Positions 34,729-45,386 of a stretch of 64,000 bases of DNA are shown here, in pieces. A program made the translations under genes and the position numbers. Position 1 is the stretch's first letter; every line of letters begins with the position of its first letter. Location: the NCBI GenBank assembly GCA_023375675.1, contig JALQBC010000015.1:310001-374000 (forward strand). The letters run 5' to 3'. The notes under the pieces are model-generated. The model was given only the letters and a program-made list of their open reading frames with translations, did no database searches and had not been told where the DNA came from. Source of the stretch: Cytospora piceicola (Eukaryota > Ascomycota > Sordariomycetes > Diaporthales > Cytosporaceae).

Positions 34729-37700
34729 ATGGACGACGACCACCAATTCGAGATGGAACAGGATCGCATATTCGAGCCAATGTCGTCCGAACCGACGAGG
34801 CACCGGCGGACCTCGACGGCTGAAGACGACATGCAGAATTCTTCTTCTTCGAAGGCCAAATCCATTCAAGATGCCACCTCCCAATCCCAATTCGATGCCG
34901 ACACATGCCGAATATGCAGGGGCGAAGCTGCTCCCGACGAGCCTCTGTTCTATCCTTGCAAATGCAGTGGCAGCATCAAATACGTCCACCAAGACTGCCT
35001 GATGGAATGGCTCTCCCATTCTCAAAAGAAGCACTGCGAATTGTGCAAGACCCCTTTCCGATTCACAAAACTCTACGCTCCCGATATGCCCAAGACCGTC
35101 CCATTTTACATCTTCATCAGCCATATTACAAAGTACCTTTTCCGGAACATGCTGGTCTGGGCTCGAGCCGGCTTGGTGCTGATGGTATGGCTAGTCTGGC
35201 TTCCCTATCTGATGAGGAGAGTCTGGTCTGCCCTTTTCTGGCTCAGTGACGAGGGCCTGGGACCCATGTTCGGGAGACAAGAAGCCGCCAATGTTGTGAC
35301 TGCGACCTTTGGGTCGAGTGCTGGTGCGGCTACGTGCCCATCAAGCCCTTTACACGCGCAGGCGACTAGTCCTGCCGCCCTACAGAGCATCATGAGCAGG
35401 TTGCCTTTCAGCAGCACTTCGACTACTGCAAACATCACTTCCGAGAATCCCGTGTCCAGTATCTTACTTAACATGTTTCTGGGGGGCTTCTACATCGGTG
35501 GGACCACACCACGCAGCGATGTATCAGCCACCGTGCAAGGTGATGAAGCCTCGATCGCAGCACACCAGCCTACCCTCTTGAGCGGGGTCAAATTACTTCA
35601 GAAGATCTCATCGTCTTCACCGACTCTCGCAAACTTTGCCATTGACGTTATGGAGGGACAGATCATCACGGTACTGGTCATTATATGCTTTATACTGATC
35701 ATTTTGGTGCGGGACTACGTTGTCCAGCAGCAGCCTGACATCAACATGCGAGCTGCGTTCGCTGCCGCGGAGAACGCTCTGCCTGCCGAGAATTTAGCAC
35801 ACGCAGCAGCTCCGCCTGACCCTGTAGAAGGCCTGCGGGCAGAGGACGTCGAGAGACTACGCGGCCCTGAAGCCCAGGACGATGTTGTGAATGGTCAAAT
35901 GGACGACGAGACAGACCAGCGAAATCGTCAGTGGGTTAGGGTCTCAGGTATCAATGACGATGGCCAGCCGCTGGCACTCGCTGAATATGCAGGCCGCCCT
36001 GAAAGCCCAGCCCTGGAAGCCATGCGCCAGAATAGGCGCGCAGCAGCAACCCCGGCTAACATTGAACGGGTACGGGAAGGCGACTCGACCGATGTGGAAT
36101 TAAGCACCGTAGATGAGTATGTGAGGATTCATCGTGCGGCAGAAGGAGATCCGGCAACAATCCTCAGGATTATCCGTCAGGAGAACCTGGAGGACAGGCT
36201 TGCCTATTTCGTAACGCTCACGCAGTCTCAACTGACCCGGAATCGATTCGACGCACATGCCGAGGAGGGAGAGTCTTCAAGCCAATTAGCTGAATGGGGT
36301 TCAGAGCCGGACCGGCCCTGGCTTAATGATGTGCATGAGGAAGGACGTGATCACACCGGAAAAGGCAAGAGCAACGTGACTGATGCATCGTCAGATGGAA
36401 GAGGTGATCAGGGTTATACGTCGAGACCAAGGTCAGCCACAGATGGACCGCAGAACATCGGGGATATGAACCCGTTGAGAGACGGTAACTGGGCATGGCC
36501 GGATTCGGTCCTGGATAGTCGGCTTTCGGAGACTCACAACCCCTCTGCTTCGCAAATCCCGGGCTCCTCTGGCAGGGCTGCCCCTGATGAGGCTGGCGGC
36601 GCATCTCAGGCTTGGGATCATGCTACGCCCCCATCGAGCACCTTGGGGGAGAGTGCATCGTCCAGTTTGAATGGCCCGACGCCGAGCTCATCCGAGAATA
36701 ATGATAATACCAACACCCAGCCAAGTGTCATTCCTGGGGATTCGCCTGACGCTGCAATGGATGCCGGCACGCCTGATGATTGGGAAACCATGTCAGAACT
36801 CAACGGGCCAGACCTGCACCAGAATGCAGCCGTCCAGGAGGATGGGGCGGTGGCCCAGGAGGAGCATCAGCCAGATGGACTCGCACGGCGCTTGGCAGAC
36901 TTCATGTGGCGTGACGTTGAAGCCATCCCCCCAGAAGAGTTTCAGCCTCTACCTGATGCTGTTGACGATTTCTTTGAACACGACCAAGACGTTGTTGTGC
37001 CACTCGCGGAGGGCCCTGTACTTCAAGATGCAGAACGTGACCAAGAAGTCGTGGCCGCTGCCGCAGAAGCAGGCATCGATGCAGAAGCAGAGGCCATTGA
37101 GGATGCGGAAGATTTGGAAGGCATACTTGAGCTACTTGGCATGCGTGGACCTGTCGCGGGGTTGTTTCAAAACGCCTTGTTTTGCGCGTTCTTGGTCTCT
37201 ATTACCATCTTCCTTGGAATTTTCATGCCATACAACATAGGACGACTTGCCATATGGATGGTGGCGAATCCGACTCGCCCCGTTCGGATCCTCTTCAGCC
37301 TGTCAAAACTAGTGCAGGATACCGCACTGCTCCTGGCCGGTTCTGCATCTACACTGATGTTCGGTGTCATGGACAAGATGTTGACCATCATCAGGCCCAC
37401 CGTACCTCAACCAGAGATCATCAAGACTGCGGCGCGAGGATCTTGGAACATGACTGAGGGTGCCCTTGGAAGTTTGCTCGACAGCTTATGGACGGATCTT
37501 CCATTTATATCCGCGGAAGAAGTGCGCAATTTCTCCACGGTCAGCCATGCTGCGCTACTGTCATTGAAGAGCCAGCTGGCTCTGTCCCTGGCTACACTTG
37601 GTAATGGGATCATGTTCCTTTTTGGAGGGAACTATTTGACCAAGATAGCAGACCTCAGCTCCCGGACCATGGTCGCCTCATCTACACTCTCTCAGTGTTG

Positions 37701-40008
37701 GAAAGGATTGCCGGGTCTGCTCATGAACCCGAGCTCGTGGGTCATTGACCTCGGTGCTTTTGAAGATGCGGCTCCTTTGAGGCCTGAACTGGCGTCCTGG
37801 AGTGCCATGGACCGAGTGTGGGCCATCGTTGGCGGATATGTCGCCATGTGCGCCTCCGCAGCTCTTTATCTTGCTCGAGGAGGCCCCATCTCTCCAGGTC
37901 GAGTCGGCCAGGAATGGGAGGCGACTCTGATAGACGTCTTGAACCAAGCCAGTGGGGTTATGAAAGTTATCCTCATCATTGGCATCGAAATGCTCGTCTT
38001 CCCATTGTACTGTGGGCTTCTGTTGGACGCTGCATTGCTGCCACTCTTTGAGGACACCACCATCATGTCGCGGGTTATGTTCACCGTGAACTATCCTCTC
38101 ACCTCCATCTTTGTGCATTGGTTCGTTGGCACTGGATACATGTTCCATTTCGCCCTCTTTGTGTCCATGTGTCGCAAGATAATGCGCAAGGGTGTTCTCT
38201 GTAAGTGTTCTTGTCTTCGCGGCGCTCCTTTCCCATCAATCACTAACAGCAGGATTCAAGACTTTATCCGCGATCCCGACGATGCTGAGTTCCACCCCGT
38301 CCGTGATGTCCTCGAGCGCAACGTTACCACGCAGCTGCGGAAGATCTTGTTTTCTGCCTTTGTATATGGCGCCTTGGTCATCGTCTGCCTGGGAGGCGTA
38401 GTGTGGGCATTGTCATACGGATTCCAGAACGTACTTCCTATCCACTACTCGTCTAATGAGCCTGTTCTGGAGTTCCCGATCGATCTCCTATTCTACAACT
38501 TCCTGATGCCCCTCGCTGTCAGGTTTTTTAAACCCACTGACGGCCTTCACGCCATGTACACTTGGTGGTTCCGCAAATCGGCCCGAGTTTTACGACTCAC
38601 TTGGTTCTTGTTCGGCGAAAGGAAGATTGACGAGGAAGGCACTCTCCAGATTGCACCCGGATCTCCAACCGCGGCGTTGCCGTGGTGGAAGAAGATATTC
38701 CTGGAAATCGACACAGACACAGCCCAAGTCTTACCAAAGACATGGAAGGGCACTTTCGAAGGAGGCAAAGCCAAGCCAGCGCCCCCCCTAACACAGGTTC
38801 AGGTGGAAGTAGCCAACGCCAGGAAGCTTGCTCTAGTTCTGACAGATCAGCTTGTCCCCGATGGTCGCTTCGTTCGCGCCCCGGCCTCAGATCAAGTCAA
38901 GATACCAAAAGGACAAAGGGTCTTCCTAGACGTTACAGAGGACAACGAGAGACATGACCGCACCGCTCATCCAGTGGTTCATCTCTACTCGACAAACCAG
39001 TACCAGTTCGTCTATGTCCCACCGAATTTCCGGCTCCGCGTCTTTCTGTTCATCCTCTTCATCTGGTTATTCGCCGCCACAAGTGGCCTTGGATTCACCA
39101 TTGTCCCGTTGATCTTCGGGCGATGGATGTTCCGGATGCTCATTCCTGATCATATACGGACCAACGATATCTATGCATTCAGCATCGGGATCTATATCCT
39201 TGGTTCCATGTTTTACTCCATGTTCCATGTCAAAGGCGTCCTCACCAAGGCCAGCGCATGGGTACACCGCACCGCAAGCAACTTACTCGACCGCGACACT
39301 GTCCACCGCGCGGCGGCCGTGGCAATCCACAGCGCCAAGCTTGTATATGCATACTTCTTCCTGCTGATCGTCTTCCCGGTCATGGTGGCCAGCTTGATGG
39401 AGCTATACATCCTGATCCCCCTCGACACATACATGTACGGAGCGCTCGTACCCAGCAGTACAGCCCCGGATACGACCGTCCTCAGCGTCCACAATCCCCG
39501 CCACACGATCCGCGTGATGCAGTCCTGGACAATCGGCATCATCTACCTCAAGCTCGCAGCGCGCCTCGTCGTCGTCTGGTACCGCGACAGCCGCCTCGCA
39601 GCGGCCACCCGTGCGGTCCTGCGCCACGGTTGGCTCGAACCCGACGTCAAGGTCCTCACGCGCGCCTTTGTCATCCCCGGCCTGTCTCTCTGGGCCGCGG
39701 CCGTGTTCGGACCGCTGATGATGGCCAGGGCCTGTATTTCGTACAGCACCCCCGCCGGCGCGTACGATGCTGTTGCGAACAGCGATGACGCGGCTGTGGT
39801 TCTTGTGTACCGCTTCTGCTTCTTCGCCGCACTGCTCAGCGCCATCGGGGTGGCGCTCCTTAGGGCCGTGCTGGGCGTGTTCCGCTCCTGGAGGGTTAGG
39901 ATCCGGGATGAGGCTTACCTCATCGGGGAGAGGCTGCACAACTTCAGCCTGACGCAGGCCGTGCACGACCCGCAGAAAGAGAGGCGGAGGGTCGGATGGG
40001 AATCATGA
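34729..40008 (+). CDS. SSM4: Doa10/SSM4-family RING-CH E3 ubiquitin ligase, ER membrane (1739 aa)
   Basis: Two exons, join(34729..38200, 38261..40008). The 60-nt intron (GTAAGT, branch CTAAC, acceptor TTCAAG) has no stop and a length divisible by three, so reading through it looks open. Splicing gives GVLYFIRDPDD, the conserved Doa10 phrase, whereas read-through inserts 20 odd residues. The N-terminal RING-CH starts at C60: CRIC, then CKCSGSIKYVHQDC, then CELC. After it come TM1-2, a long acidic disordered linker (residues about 370-770) and about 12 more hydrophobic segments. Among these are the TD-like region with SIFVHWFVGTGYMFHFA and the C-terminal VFRSWRVRIRDEAYLIGERLHNF. It ubiquitinates misfolded ER and nuclear-envelope proteins with Ubc6/Ubc7 for ERAD. 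Length is that expected for filamentous fungi. Confidence 0.95.
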   Translation: MDDDHQFEMEQDRIFEPMSSEPTRHRRTSTAEDDMQNSSSSKAKSIQDATSQSQFDADTCRICRGEAAPDEPLFYPCKCSGSIKYVHQDCLMEWLSHSQKKHCELCKTPFRFTKLYAPDMPKTVPFYIFISHITKYLFRNMLVWARAGLVLMVWLVWLPYLMRRVWSALFWLSDEGLGPMFGRQEAANVVTATFGSSAGAATCPSSPLHAQATSPAALQSIMSRLPFSSTSTTANITSENPVSSILLNMFLGGFYIGGTTPRSDVSATVQGDEASIAAHQPTLLSGVKLLQKISSSSPTLANFAIDVMEGQIITVLVIICFILIILVRDYVVQQQPDINMRAAFAAAENALPAENLAHAAAPPDPVEGLRAEDVERLRGPEAQDDVVNGQMDDETDQRNRQWVRVSGINDDGQPLALAEYAGRPESPALEAMRQNRRAAATPANIERVREGDSTDVELSTVDEYVRIHRAAEGDPATILRIIRQENLEDRLAYFVTLTQSQLTRNRFDAHAEEGESSSQLAEWGSEPDRPWLNDVHEEGRDHTGKGKSNVTDASSDGRGDQGYTSRPRSATDGPQNIGDMNPLRDGNWAWPDSVLDSRLSETHNPSASQIPGSSGRAAPDEAGGASQAWDHATPPSSTLGESASSSLNGPTPSSSENNDNTNTQPSVIPGDSPDAAMDAGTPDDWETMSELNGPDLHQNAAVQEDGAVAQEEHQPDGLARRLADFMWRDVEAIPPEEFQPLPDAVDDFFEHDQDVVVPLAEGPVLQDAERDQEVVAAAAEAGIDAEAEAIEDAEDLEGILELLGMRGPVAGLFQNALFCAFLVSITIFLGIFMPYNIGRLAIWMVANPTRPVRILFSLSKLVQDTALLLAGSASTLMFGVMDKMLTIIRPTVPQPEIIKTAARGSWNMTEGALGSLLDSLWTDLPFISAEEVRNFSTVSHAALLSLKSQLALSLATLGNGIMFLFGGNYLTKIADLSSRTMVASSTLSQCWKGLPGLLMNPSSWVIDLGAFEDAAPLRPELASWSAMDRVWAIVGGYVAMCASAALYLARGGPISPGRVGQEWEATLIDVLNQASGVMKVILIIGIEMLVFPLYCGLLLDAALLPLFEDTTIMSRVMFTVNYPLTSIFVHWFVGTGYMFHFALFVSMCRKIMRKGVLCKCSCLRGAPFPSITNSRIQDFIRDPDDAEFHPVRDVLERNVTTQLRKILFSAFVYGALVIVCLGGVVWALSYGFQNVLPIHYSSNEPVLEFPIDLLFYNFLMPLAVRFFKPTDGLHAMYTWWFRKSARVLRLTWFLFGERKIDEEGTLQIAPGSPTAALPWWKKIFLEIDTDTAQVLPKTWKGTFEGGKAKPAPPLTQVQVEVANARKLALVLTDQLVPDGRFVRAPASDQVKIPKGQRVFLDVTEDNERHDRTAHPVVHLYSTNQYQFVYVPPNFRLRVFLFILFIWLFAATSGLGFTIVPLIFGRWMFRMLIPDHIRTNDIYAFSIGIYILGSMFYSMFHVKGVLTKASAWVHRTASNLLDRDTVHRAAAVAIHSAKLVYAYFFLLIVFPVMVASLMELYILIPLDTYMYGALVPSSTAPDTTVLSVHNPRHTIRVMQSWTIGIIYLKLAARLVVVWYRDSRLAAATRAVLRHGWLEPDVKVLTRAFVIPGLSLWAAAVFGPLMMARACISYSTPAGAYDAVANSDDAAVVLVYRFCFFAALLSAIGVALLRAVLGVFRSWRVRIRDEAYLIGERLHNFSLTQAVHDPQKERRRVGWES

Positions 40009-43000
40009 GAGGGTGATCATAATCGGTTGTCATGGTCGTTGTCGTGGGGAGGGGGGGGGGGTGCTTTTCATGTTTGTTCATGTGGGCTTCACCTAGAGTG
40101 TGCGGTCTCAATTTTGGTGACTATTCCAGCGCAGCATTACCACTTCATCTCGAGGTCGGGTTCTTGCGGGATGAAGGCTGGTGGGTTCGGAAACTTACAT
40201 ACATACCTACCTGGAACGGGGCGTTGGACGGAGTTGTTGAGCCTACTTACTTTACCTACCTTGCAATATGAAGATAATGGGTTTATCTACAAACAGAATG
40301 GGGGGTGATTGATCAGGGGGTTGGACACTCAACTCCTTCGTTTCGGGGTCATGCCATAATATCTCAAGCCGCGTGATGCTAGGCCCTCGGGAAACCGTCG
40401 TCTAAAAGATCTGTCAACCTCAGTGCTGTTCATTGTTCAAACTCGGATGTCTTCGGATTGGCCTTGGATCATCTATGGCTCTACTTGCCGGCTGGCGGCT
40501 TTTAAGACCCTTCACAATGCGTATCAGTTCCTTCATTAGACTCTGAACATACATCGTCGACAAAGTACCGGCATCATTGCCAAGTGTGGTATTGTACGTA
40601 TTCTTCTCTCGTCAGTAGCATACTAAGCCTCCCTTTCATATCCACTAAGCCTCCGTCCAAATATCCGTGAGGACTGTTCAAATGTCTCTCATGTCCATAT
40701 TCATACCACTCTTACACCAAACATGCTTTCAGTCCTCATGTCAGAATCCTCCTCAACAACCTTATTTATTTATCCCAGTTGTCTTTGACCCTTGAGCTTC
40801 CTCCCAAAGTGATCTGCAAGAAGAGGGAACAAGATGTTAGGCTCGAATGCGTACATGTACTGGTGGACTGGCTGTGGAGACGGAGCAACTCGTGCAAAAG
40901 TAAGGACTGCCACTTCTAACACCTGAAAAGATCGGAGGAGTCTTGGTTCATGGTCTCCTGATACTTAATACTTAACCATGGCTTCGAACTCTCAGCCTTG
41001 AGGTCTGGTCTTTATGCTCTTCAATGTGATGACACTTAGATGTATTTCATGTAGAGAGACATATACCTATCGAAACACTACCACCACAAGATACTGCGAA
41101 GGTTTTTTTCTTCTTTTCTTCCTGGTCCATCAATACGATTAGTACTCTCATCATATTCCAATACATTTGTCAGACTTCCATGGGATAATGTTCCACAGGG
41201 AGATGTGACAGACTGATGTTGACGAAACAGGCCCGACCGGGCCACTTATTGCCCAACCATGGACGAAGTTATATGATACGAGAGAACGCCGAGCTATGGG
41301 TTCAGAATGTCAGGTATGTTCCACTAGCCAAGGCAAACCTTATGATGCCCGTGGATGATCAGAATCGAATCGTCGAGCTGCCAAGCATAATAACCCCAAC
41401 CGAGCACCAGTTGACGATTCGCTCAACGTACCCATCTGGTGAAGCGCTTCCTGAAAATGTAGCACAGGAACGGCAGATTCCACGCACGCACATATTCAAG
41501 CATGTTTCAACGTCATTTGTGACCAACCAGCTGGGGCAAAGGGCAGATCACGATATGTGTGCATATGTCCAAGAAGTGCCAGCGTACACGGCCCCAGGTG
41601 AAGTTGCGCCACGGAGGAGGAGAGAGCCGAAAGAGGAAGTCCGTTCCACGGATTGTAACATGGCAAGGACCAATTGTCCAACCAGTTCGGCTAACTGGGA
41701 AAGCAGTATATCATATCGCCTTTGATAAGCGTTCTGCCAGACGCCGGGTAAGGAATTGCCCAATCGGTTCGCCAGATGTGACGCGACGCGAGCTTTTGCC
41801 TCTTGTCACATAATTCACATGCTTCACATGCTGCCCCCCGTCGAGCGGGCCGTCTCACTTACATCATAGATGCGCATCATCTGTAACCTCGATCAAAGAG
41901 CTTGTGTACATAGATAGCGTATGTCCAGGTGTCCAGGGCGGAACGGCCCCGATACATAGTAGAGAGTGTGGGATGTTTGTTTGTTGGGTTTGGGAAGCTA
42001 TCGCCCCGTCTTGTTTGTGTGAGTATATCCGCCGGGCGAGGAGGGCTGGGCACATGCATTCCGTCCTTGGCAATGTATATGTTGGACAGGAATGTTACAA
42101 GTCATTGTCAGGAGAATAGAGCTTACGATGGGTGGCTTTGGTGGTGTGTTGTGTGCCGCCCGCCAAGAATAACGGGCCGTCGAGGCTAGATATATCACGC
42201 AAGAGCCTCAACATCGCTCAGCTACTGTAGTATCAAGACGGGGTAGGGGGTGGAGAAGGGGGGGCTTGGTATAGGCTTGGCAGCTTGGGCAATATCAATA
42301 TCATTGTCATTGTCACGTTTTTACTTTGCAAGGGGGCGAACCGGATTGCCCATGGTCGCATTGCCTACATATGTAGCCAAGGAAACCCTTGGCAGGGAGA
42401 GTTGCTTTTTTGGGCTGGAACGCATGATTAGCAAGGTTTCTCTTCATTGATGTTCCCGGCACATTGCCATTTGATAACGACTGCATGCATATATACTACT
42501 ACTTTTACTGAACCAAGCCAAGTTTCTAGTATACGTACATATATATATGTACGGATCTCCGACGGGTCTACACGGCGCCAACCGTTGCCTCCTCTCCGAT
42601 CTTAGGGGTCTTGGTTCTCTTGGCCATTTCTAATTTTGACTGCTTCTTCCGCAGATCATCATCATGCATACCAGGCCTCCTGGCCTCAAGACCAAGCCAC
42701 ATCAAACCACCCGTGGGGGCCAATCAAGGAGATTGTGCCCAGCCGTCCTTCACCGATGGCTTCTTATTGCGCCTGGTTTGCTCATGTCGCCAAGTCGCCA
42801 AGTTGCCGAGCCGGCTTCATGTCGGGGGGGGGGGGGGGGGAAGAATGATATGTATAGAATTGTTGGGCCAGAAAAGAGTTCGAGATTTGACAATGGTTCA
42901 ATGGAGAACAACCCCAAGTCTACAGCTGAAAACCAGATCTCCTCTATCAAGTCACTGGGAGGCTCATCCTGGAGAGATGGATATGTTATATGTTACGACT

Positions 43001-43988
43001 AGAGCAGACATTATAATTATCTTGTTCTCTTTCTTCTGTGATCTGGACATCGACTTATAATCACGAGTAGCAACTCCCTTGGCAGGGCATCAACAGACAG
43101 TCCGTATCCACCCACGCCACGTCAGGGATCGTCACTATGTAGTACCCATCCATCGTCTCTTGAACTGCGATTGTATTGTTTCCCTCTCCCGTGGGGGATT
43201 CTCGAATGTGGATCACTGTGAATCTGAGAAGTCTCCACTGGGGCAGAGCGAGCTGCCAAGTTGTCGATCTGCCAATTCTTCTGCTTTTGTTCTTGTGCAT
43301 CACGACGGTGATACCAGATGACCCACAATTGCAAAACCCTTGGCTGGCGGACTACGGGATGCGAACAAACACTGCCGTCTGCCTGTGTACGGCTGGCGGT
43401 ATGGGTTTGACAAGATTGATACAACGAGGTACGGAGATTGGCGAAGGTTAGAACTGTCGTTGCACCTCTGCAACCGCCCTCCGTGACAAGGGAGCCTCCT
43501 GTGTTTCCACCGCCACCACATCGGGGAGGAAAGGGCTTGGCTCATGTGGATCAACACCGACTTTGAATATCCGAGCGAGCTCGGGTGATACCGCGATCAA
43601 GGCTTCGAGCATAACATCATACAATGCGGAGAGTCCCTCCCAGGAAGTCTTCCCTCGTATGGGACATATATTGCCTGCAATTCTGTTTCATTTCCTCGGT
43701 CACAGGCTGGTCCCGAATAAGGTGTGAATCTTTCTTCTTTTTTTACTTGGTGAACAGTTCTCACCTTTGGGTCTCGCCATTTCTGATCTGATCAGCTCAT
43801 AAAACGTTAACAAGGTGTTCGTCTTCGTCGAGGGAAACCTGTCAGTTATAACGGTCCTCCCAACATCGTTGGCACCCGTCTCAGTCTTTTCAAATTCAAC
43901 GCTTGGGTTTATATCATCTTTTGCGTGAGAGCGATATTGTGAGGCCACAGTCACAGATATCGACGGTTTGATAATTCAAGCAACCAAG
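40009..43988. other. Long spacer, no convincing gene
   Basis: Nearly 4 kb with no frame showing known domains. The longest is a 169-codon plus-strand frame at 41216-41725, with no motif and ordinary third-base use. A minus-strand stretch at 42566-42660 encodes a lysine-rich tail that looks coding (see findings). There are G-runs at 40049-40059 and 42824-42840, and a TA repeat near 42535-42550. The last kilobase should include the promoter of the anion-transporter gene. Confidence 0.5.
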
Positions 43989-45386
43989 ATGGAAGGACCG
44001 ATGAGTTCTTACAGAGCACACGACAATAGACTCGAATACGACAGCCGGCCTGGTCTCAGCTTCTCCGCAGTTCCAGAATCACAAGATATACAGCTCCAGG
44101 AAGGCCTCCGACGACCTCAGCATTTCCCATCCGACTTGCTGTCCAGTACCCAGCTCGACAGTAACGAAAGCACACGAGTATCGACACCAAATAACGAACA
44201 CGATGTCGAGAAGCTGCGACAGCACCCGGCGCAGCCGGCAGGAGAGATACACATGGGGTACAACATCTATGACCCCAGAAGACCCAAGCTGTCTCTAAAG
44301 CAGAGACTAAATCACTTCACGATGGCATGGTGGACACTCATCATGAGCACGGGAGGTCTGTCACTCCTGATATACGCACAACCATACCAATTCAAGGGAC
44401 TCAAACAGATCGGCATGGTCGTCTACGCCCTCACGCTATTCCTCTTCACCATCGTCTTCAGCACCATGGTCACACGGTTCATCCTGTTCCCGAGCACACT
44501 CAAGGCATCCGTCTGCCACGCACGCGAGGGCCTCTTCTTCCCGACCTTCTTCCTCAGCCTCGCCACCATCATCACCAGCTCGTACCGGTACGTCGTGGCC
44601 GAGGACAACGTGGGCGCCAACACCGGCATCCGCGTGGCCTTCTGGTGCTACCTCGCCGTCACGCTCGTCCTCGCCGTCGGCCAGTACAGCTACTTCTTCC
44701 GCACCCACAGCATGGACGTCCGGTCCATGATGCCCACCTGGATCCTGCCCATCTTCCCCATCATGCTGAGCGGCACCATCGCCTCGGTCATTTCCGAGGG
44801 CCAGCCGGACCAGACCTCGGTGGCCATCGTCTACAGCGGCCTCGCGTGCCAGGGCCTGGGCATCAGCGTCTCCTTCCTCATGTACGCCCACATGGTCGGC
44901 CGCCTGATGCAGTCCGGCCTGCCCAACCGCGAGCACAGGCCCGGCCTGTTCATGAACGTCGGGCCCCCGGCCTTCACGTGCCTCGCCTTCATCGGCATGG
45001 CCAACGGCCTGCCGGACGACTTTGACTTTGACGCCAACGGCGTCATGGACATCCACTTCGTCCGCCAGGTGGCCGTCCTTGGCGGCGTGTACCTGTGGGG
45101 CCTCAGCCTGTGGTGGTTCGGGGTCGCCATCATCGCCGTGGTGACGAGGCGGCCCAAGTACTTCCACCTCGGGTGGTGGGCTGGCGTGTTCCCCAACACG
45201 GGCTTCACTCTGGCGACCATCACGCTTGGAAAGGCCATCGGGAGCGAGGTTGTGTTGAAGTTTGCGGTGTTCATGTCCATCTGTATAATTATTACGTACT
45301 GTTATGTCCTCTTCCACAACATCCGCGCCGTGCTGGTGCAGGACATCATGTACCCGGGCAGGGATGAGGACGTCTTGGAACACTAG
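43989..45386 (+). CDS. TDT-family (Mae1/TehA/SLAC1-like) anion transporter (465 aa)
   Basis: Single exon. ATG at 43989 (AAGATGG context) begins MEGPMSSYRAHD. An approximately 110-residue hydrophilic N-tail is followed by ten hydrophobic segments. The first is the typical FTMAWWTLIMSTGGLSLLIY (family pattern F..gtG..s.l), and GLKQIGMVVYALTLFLF begins TM2. The fold is that of fungal malic-acid transporter Mae1, bacterial TehA and plant SLAC1, which pass C4-dicarboxylates, sulfite, nitrate or chloride. The C-tail is short and acidic. The GC-rich third positions through 44500-45250 differ from the flanks but are normal for a coding exon. The substrate cannot be named from sequence; plasma membrane is expected. 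Confidence 0.9.
   Translation: MEGPMSSYRAHDNRLEYDSRPGLSFSAVPESQDIQLQEGLRRPQHFPSDLLSSTQLDSNESTRVSTPNNEHDVEKLRQHPAQPAGEIHMGYNIYDPRRPKLSLKQRLNHFTMAWWTLIMSTGGLSLLIYAQPYQFKGLKQIGMVVYALTLFLFTIVFSTMVTRFILFPSTLKASVCHAREGLFFPTFFLSLATIITSSYRYVVAEDNVGANTGIRVAFWCYLAVTLVLAVGQYSYFFRTHSMDVRSMMPTWILPIFPIMLSGTIASVISEGQPDQTSVAIVYSGLACQGLGISVSFLMYAHMVGRLMQSGLPNREHRPGLFMNVGPPAFTCLAFIGMANGLPDDFDFDANGVMDIHFVRQVAVLGGVYLWGLSLWWFGVAIIAVVTRRPKYFHLGWWAGVFPNTGFTLATITLGKAIGSEVVLKFAVFMSICIIITYCYVLFHNIRAVLVQDIMYPGRDEDVLEH

Noticed and set aside
38192..38401. Alternative frame continuing after a shorter Doa10 intron (acceptor AACAG or GCAG)
   Set aside because: These acceptors shift frame into a quick stop; the TTCAAG acceptor keeps frame and restores a conserved phrase.
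41216..41725. 169-codon plus-strand open frame
   Set aside because: No recognisable domain, no splice partners and unbiased third positions. A frame of this length can arise by chance in 64 kb read in six frames.
44327..45383. Long shadow frames (plus +1 and minus) over the anion-transporter gene
   Set aside because: His/Arg/Pro- or Asp/Glu/His-rich, without membrane segments; artefacts of high GC3.
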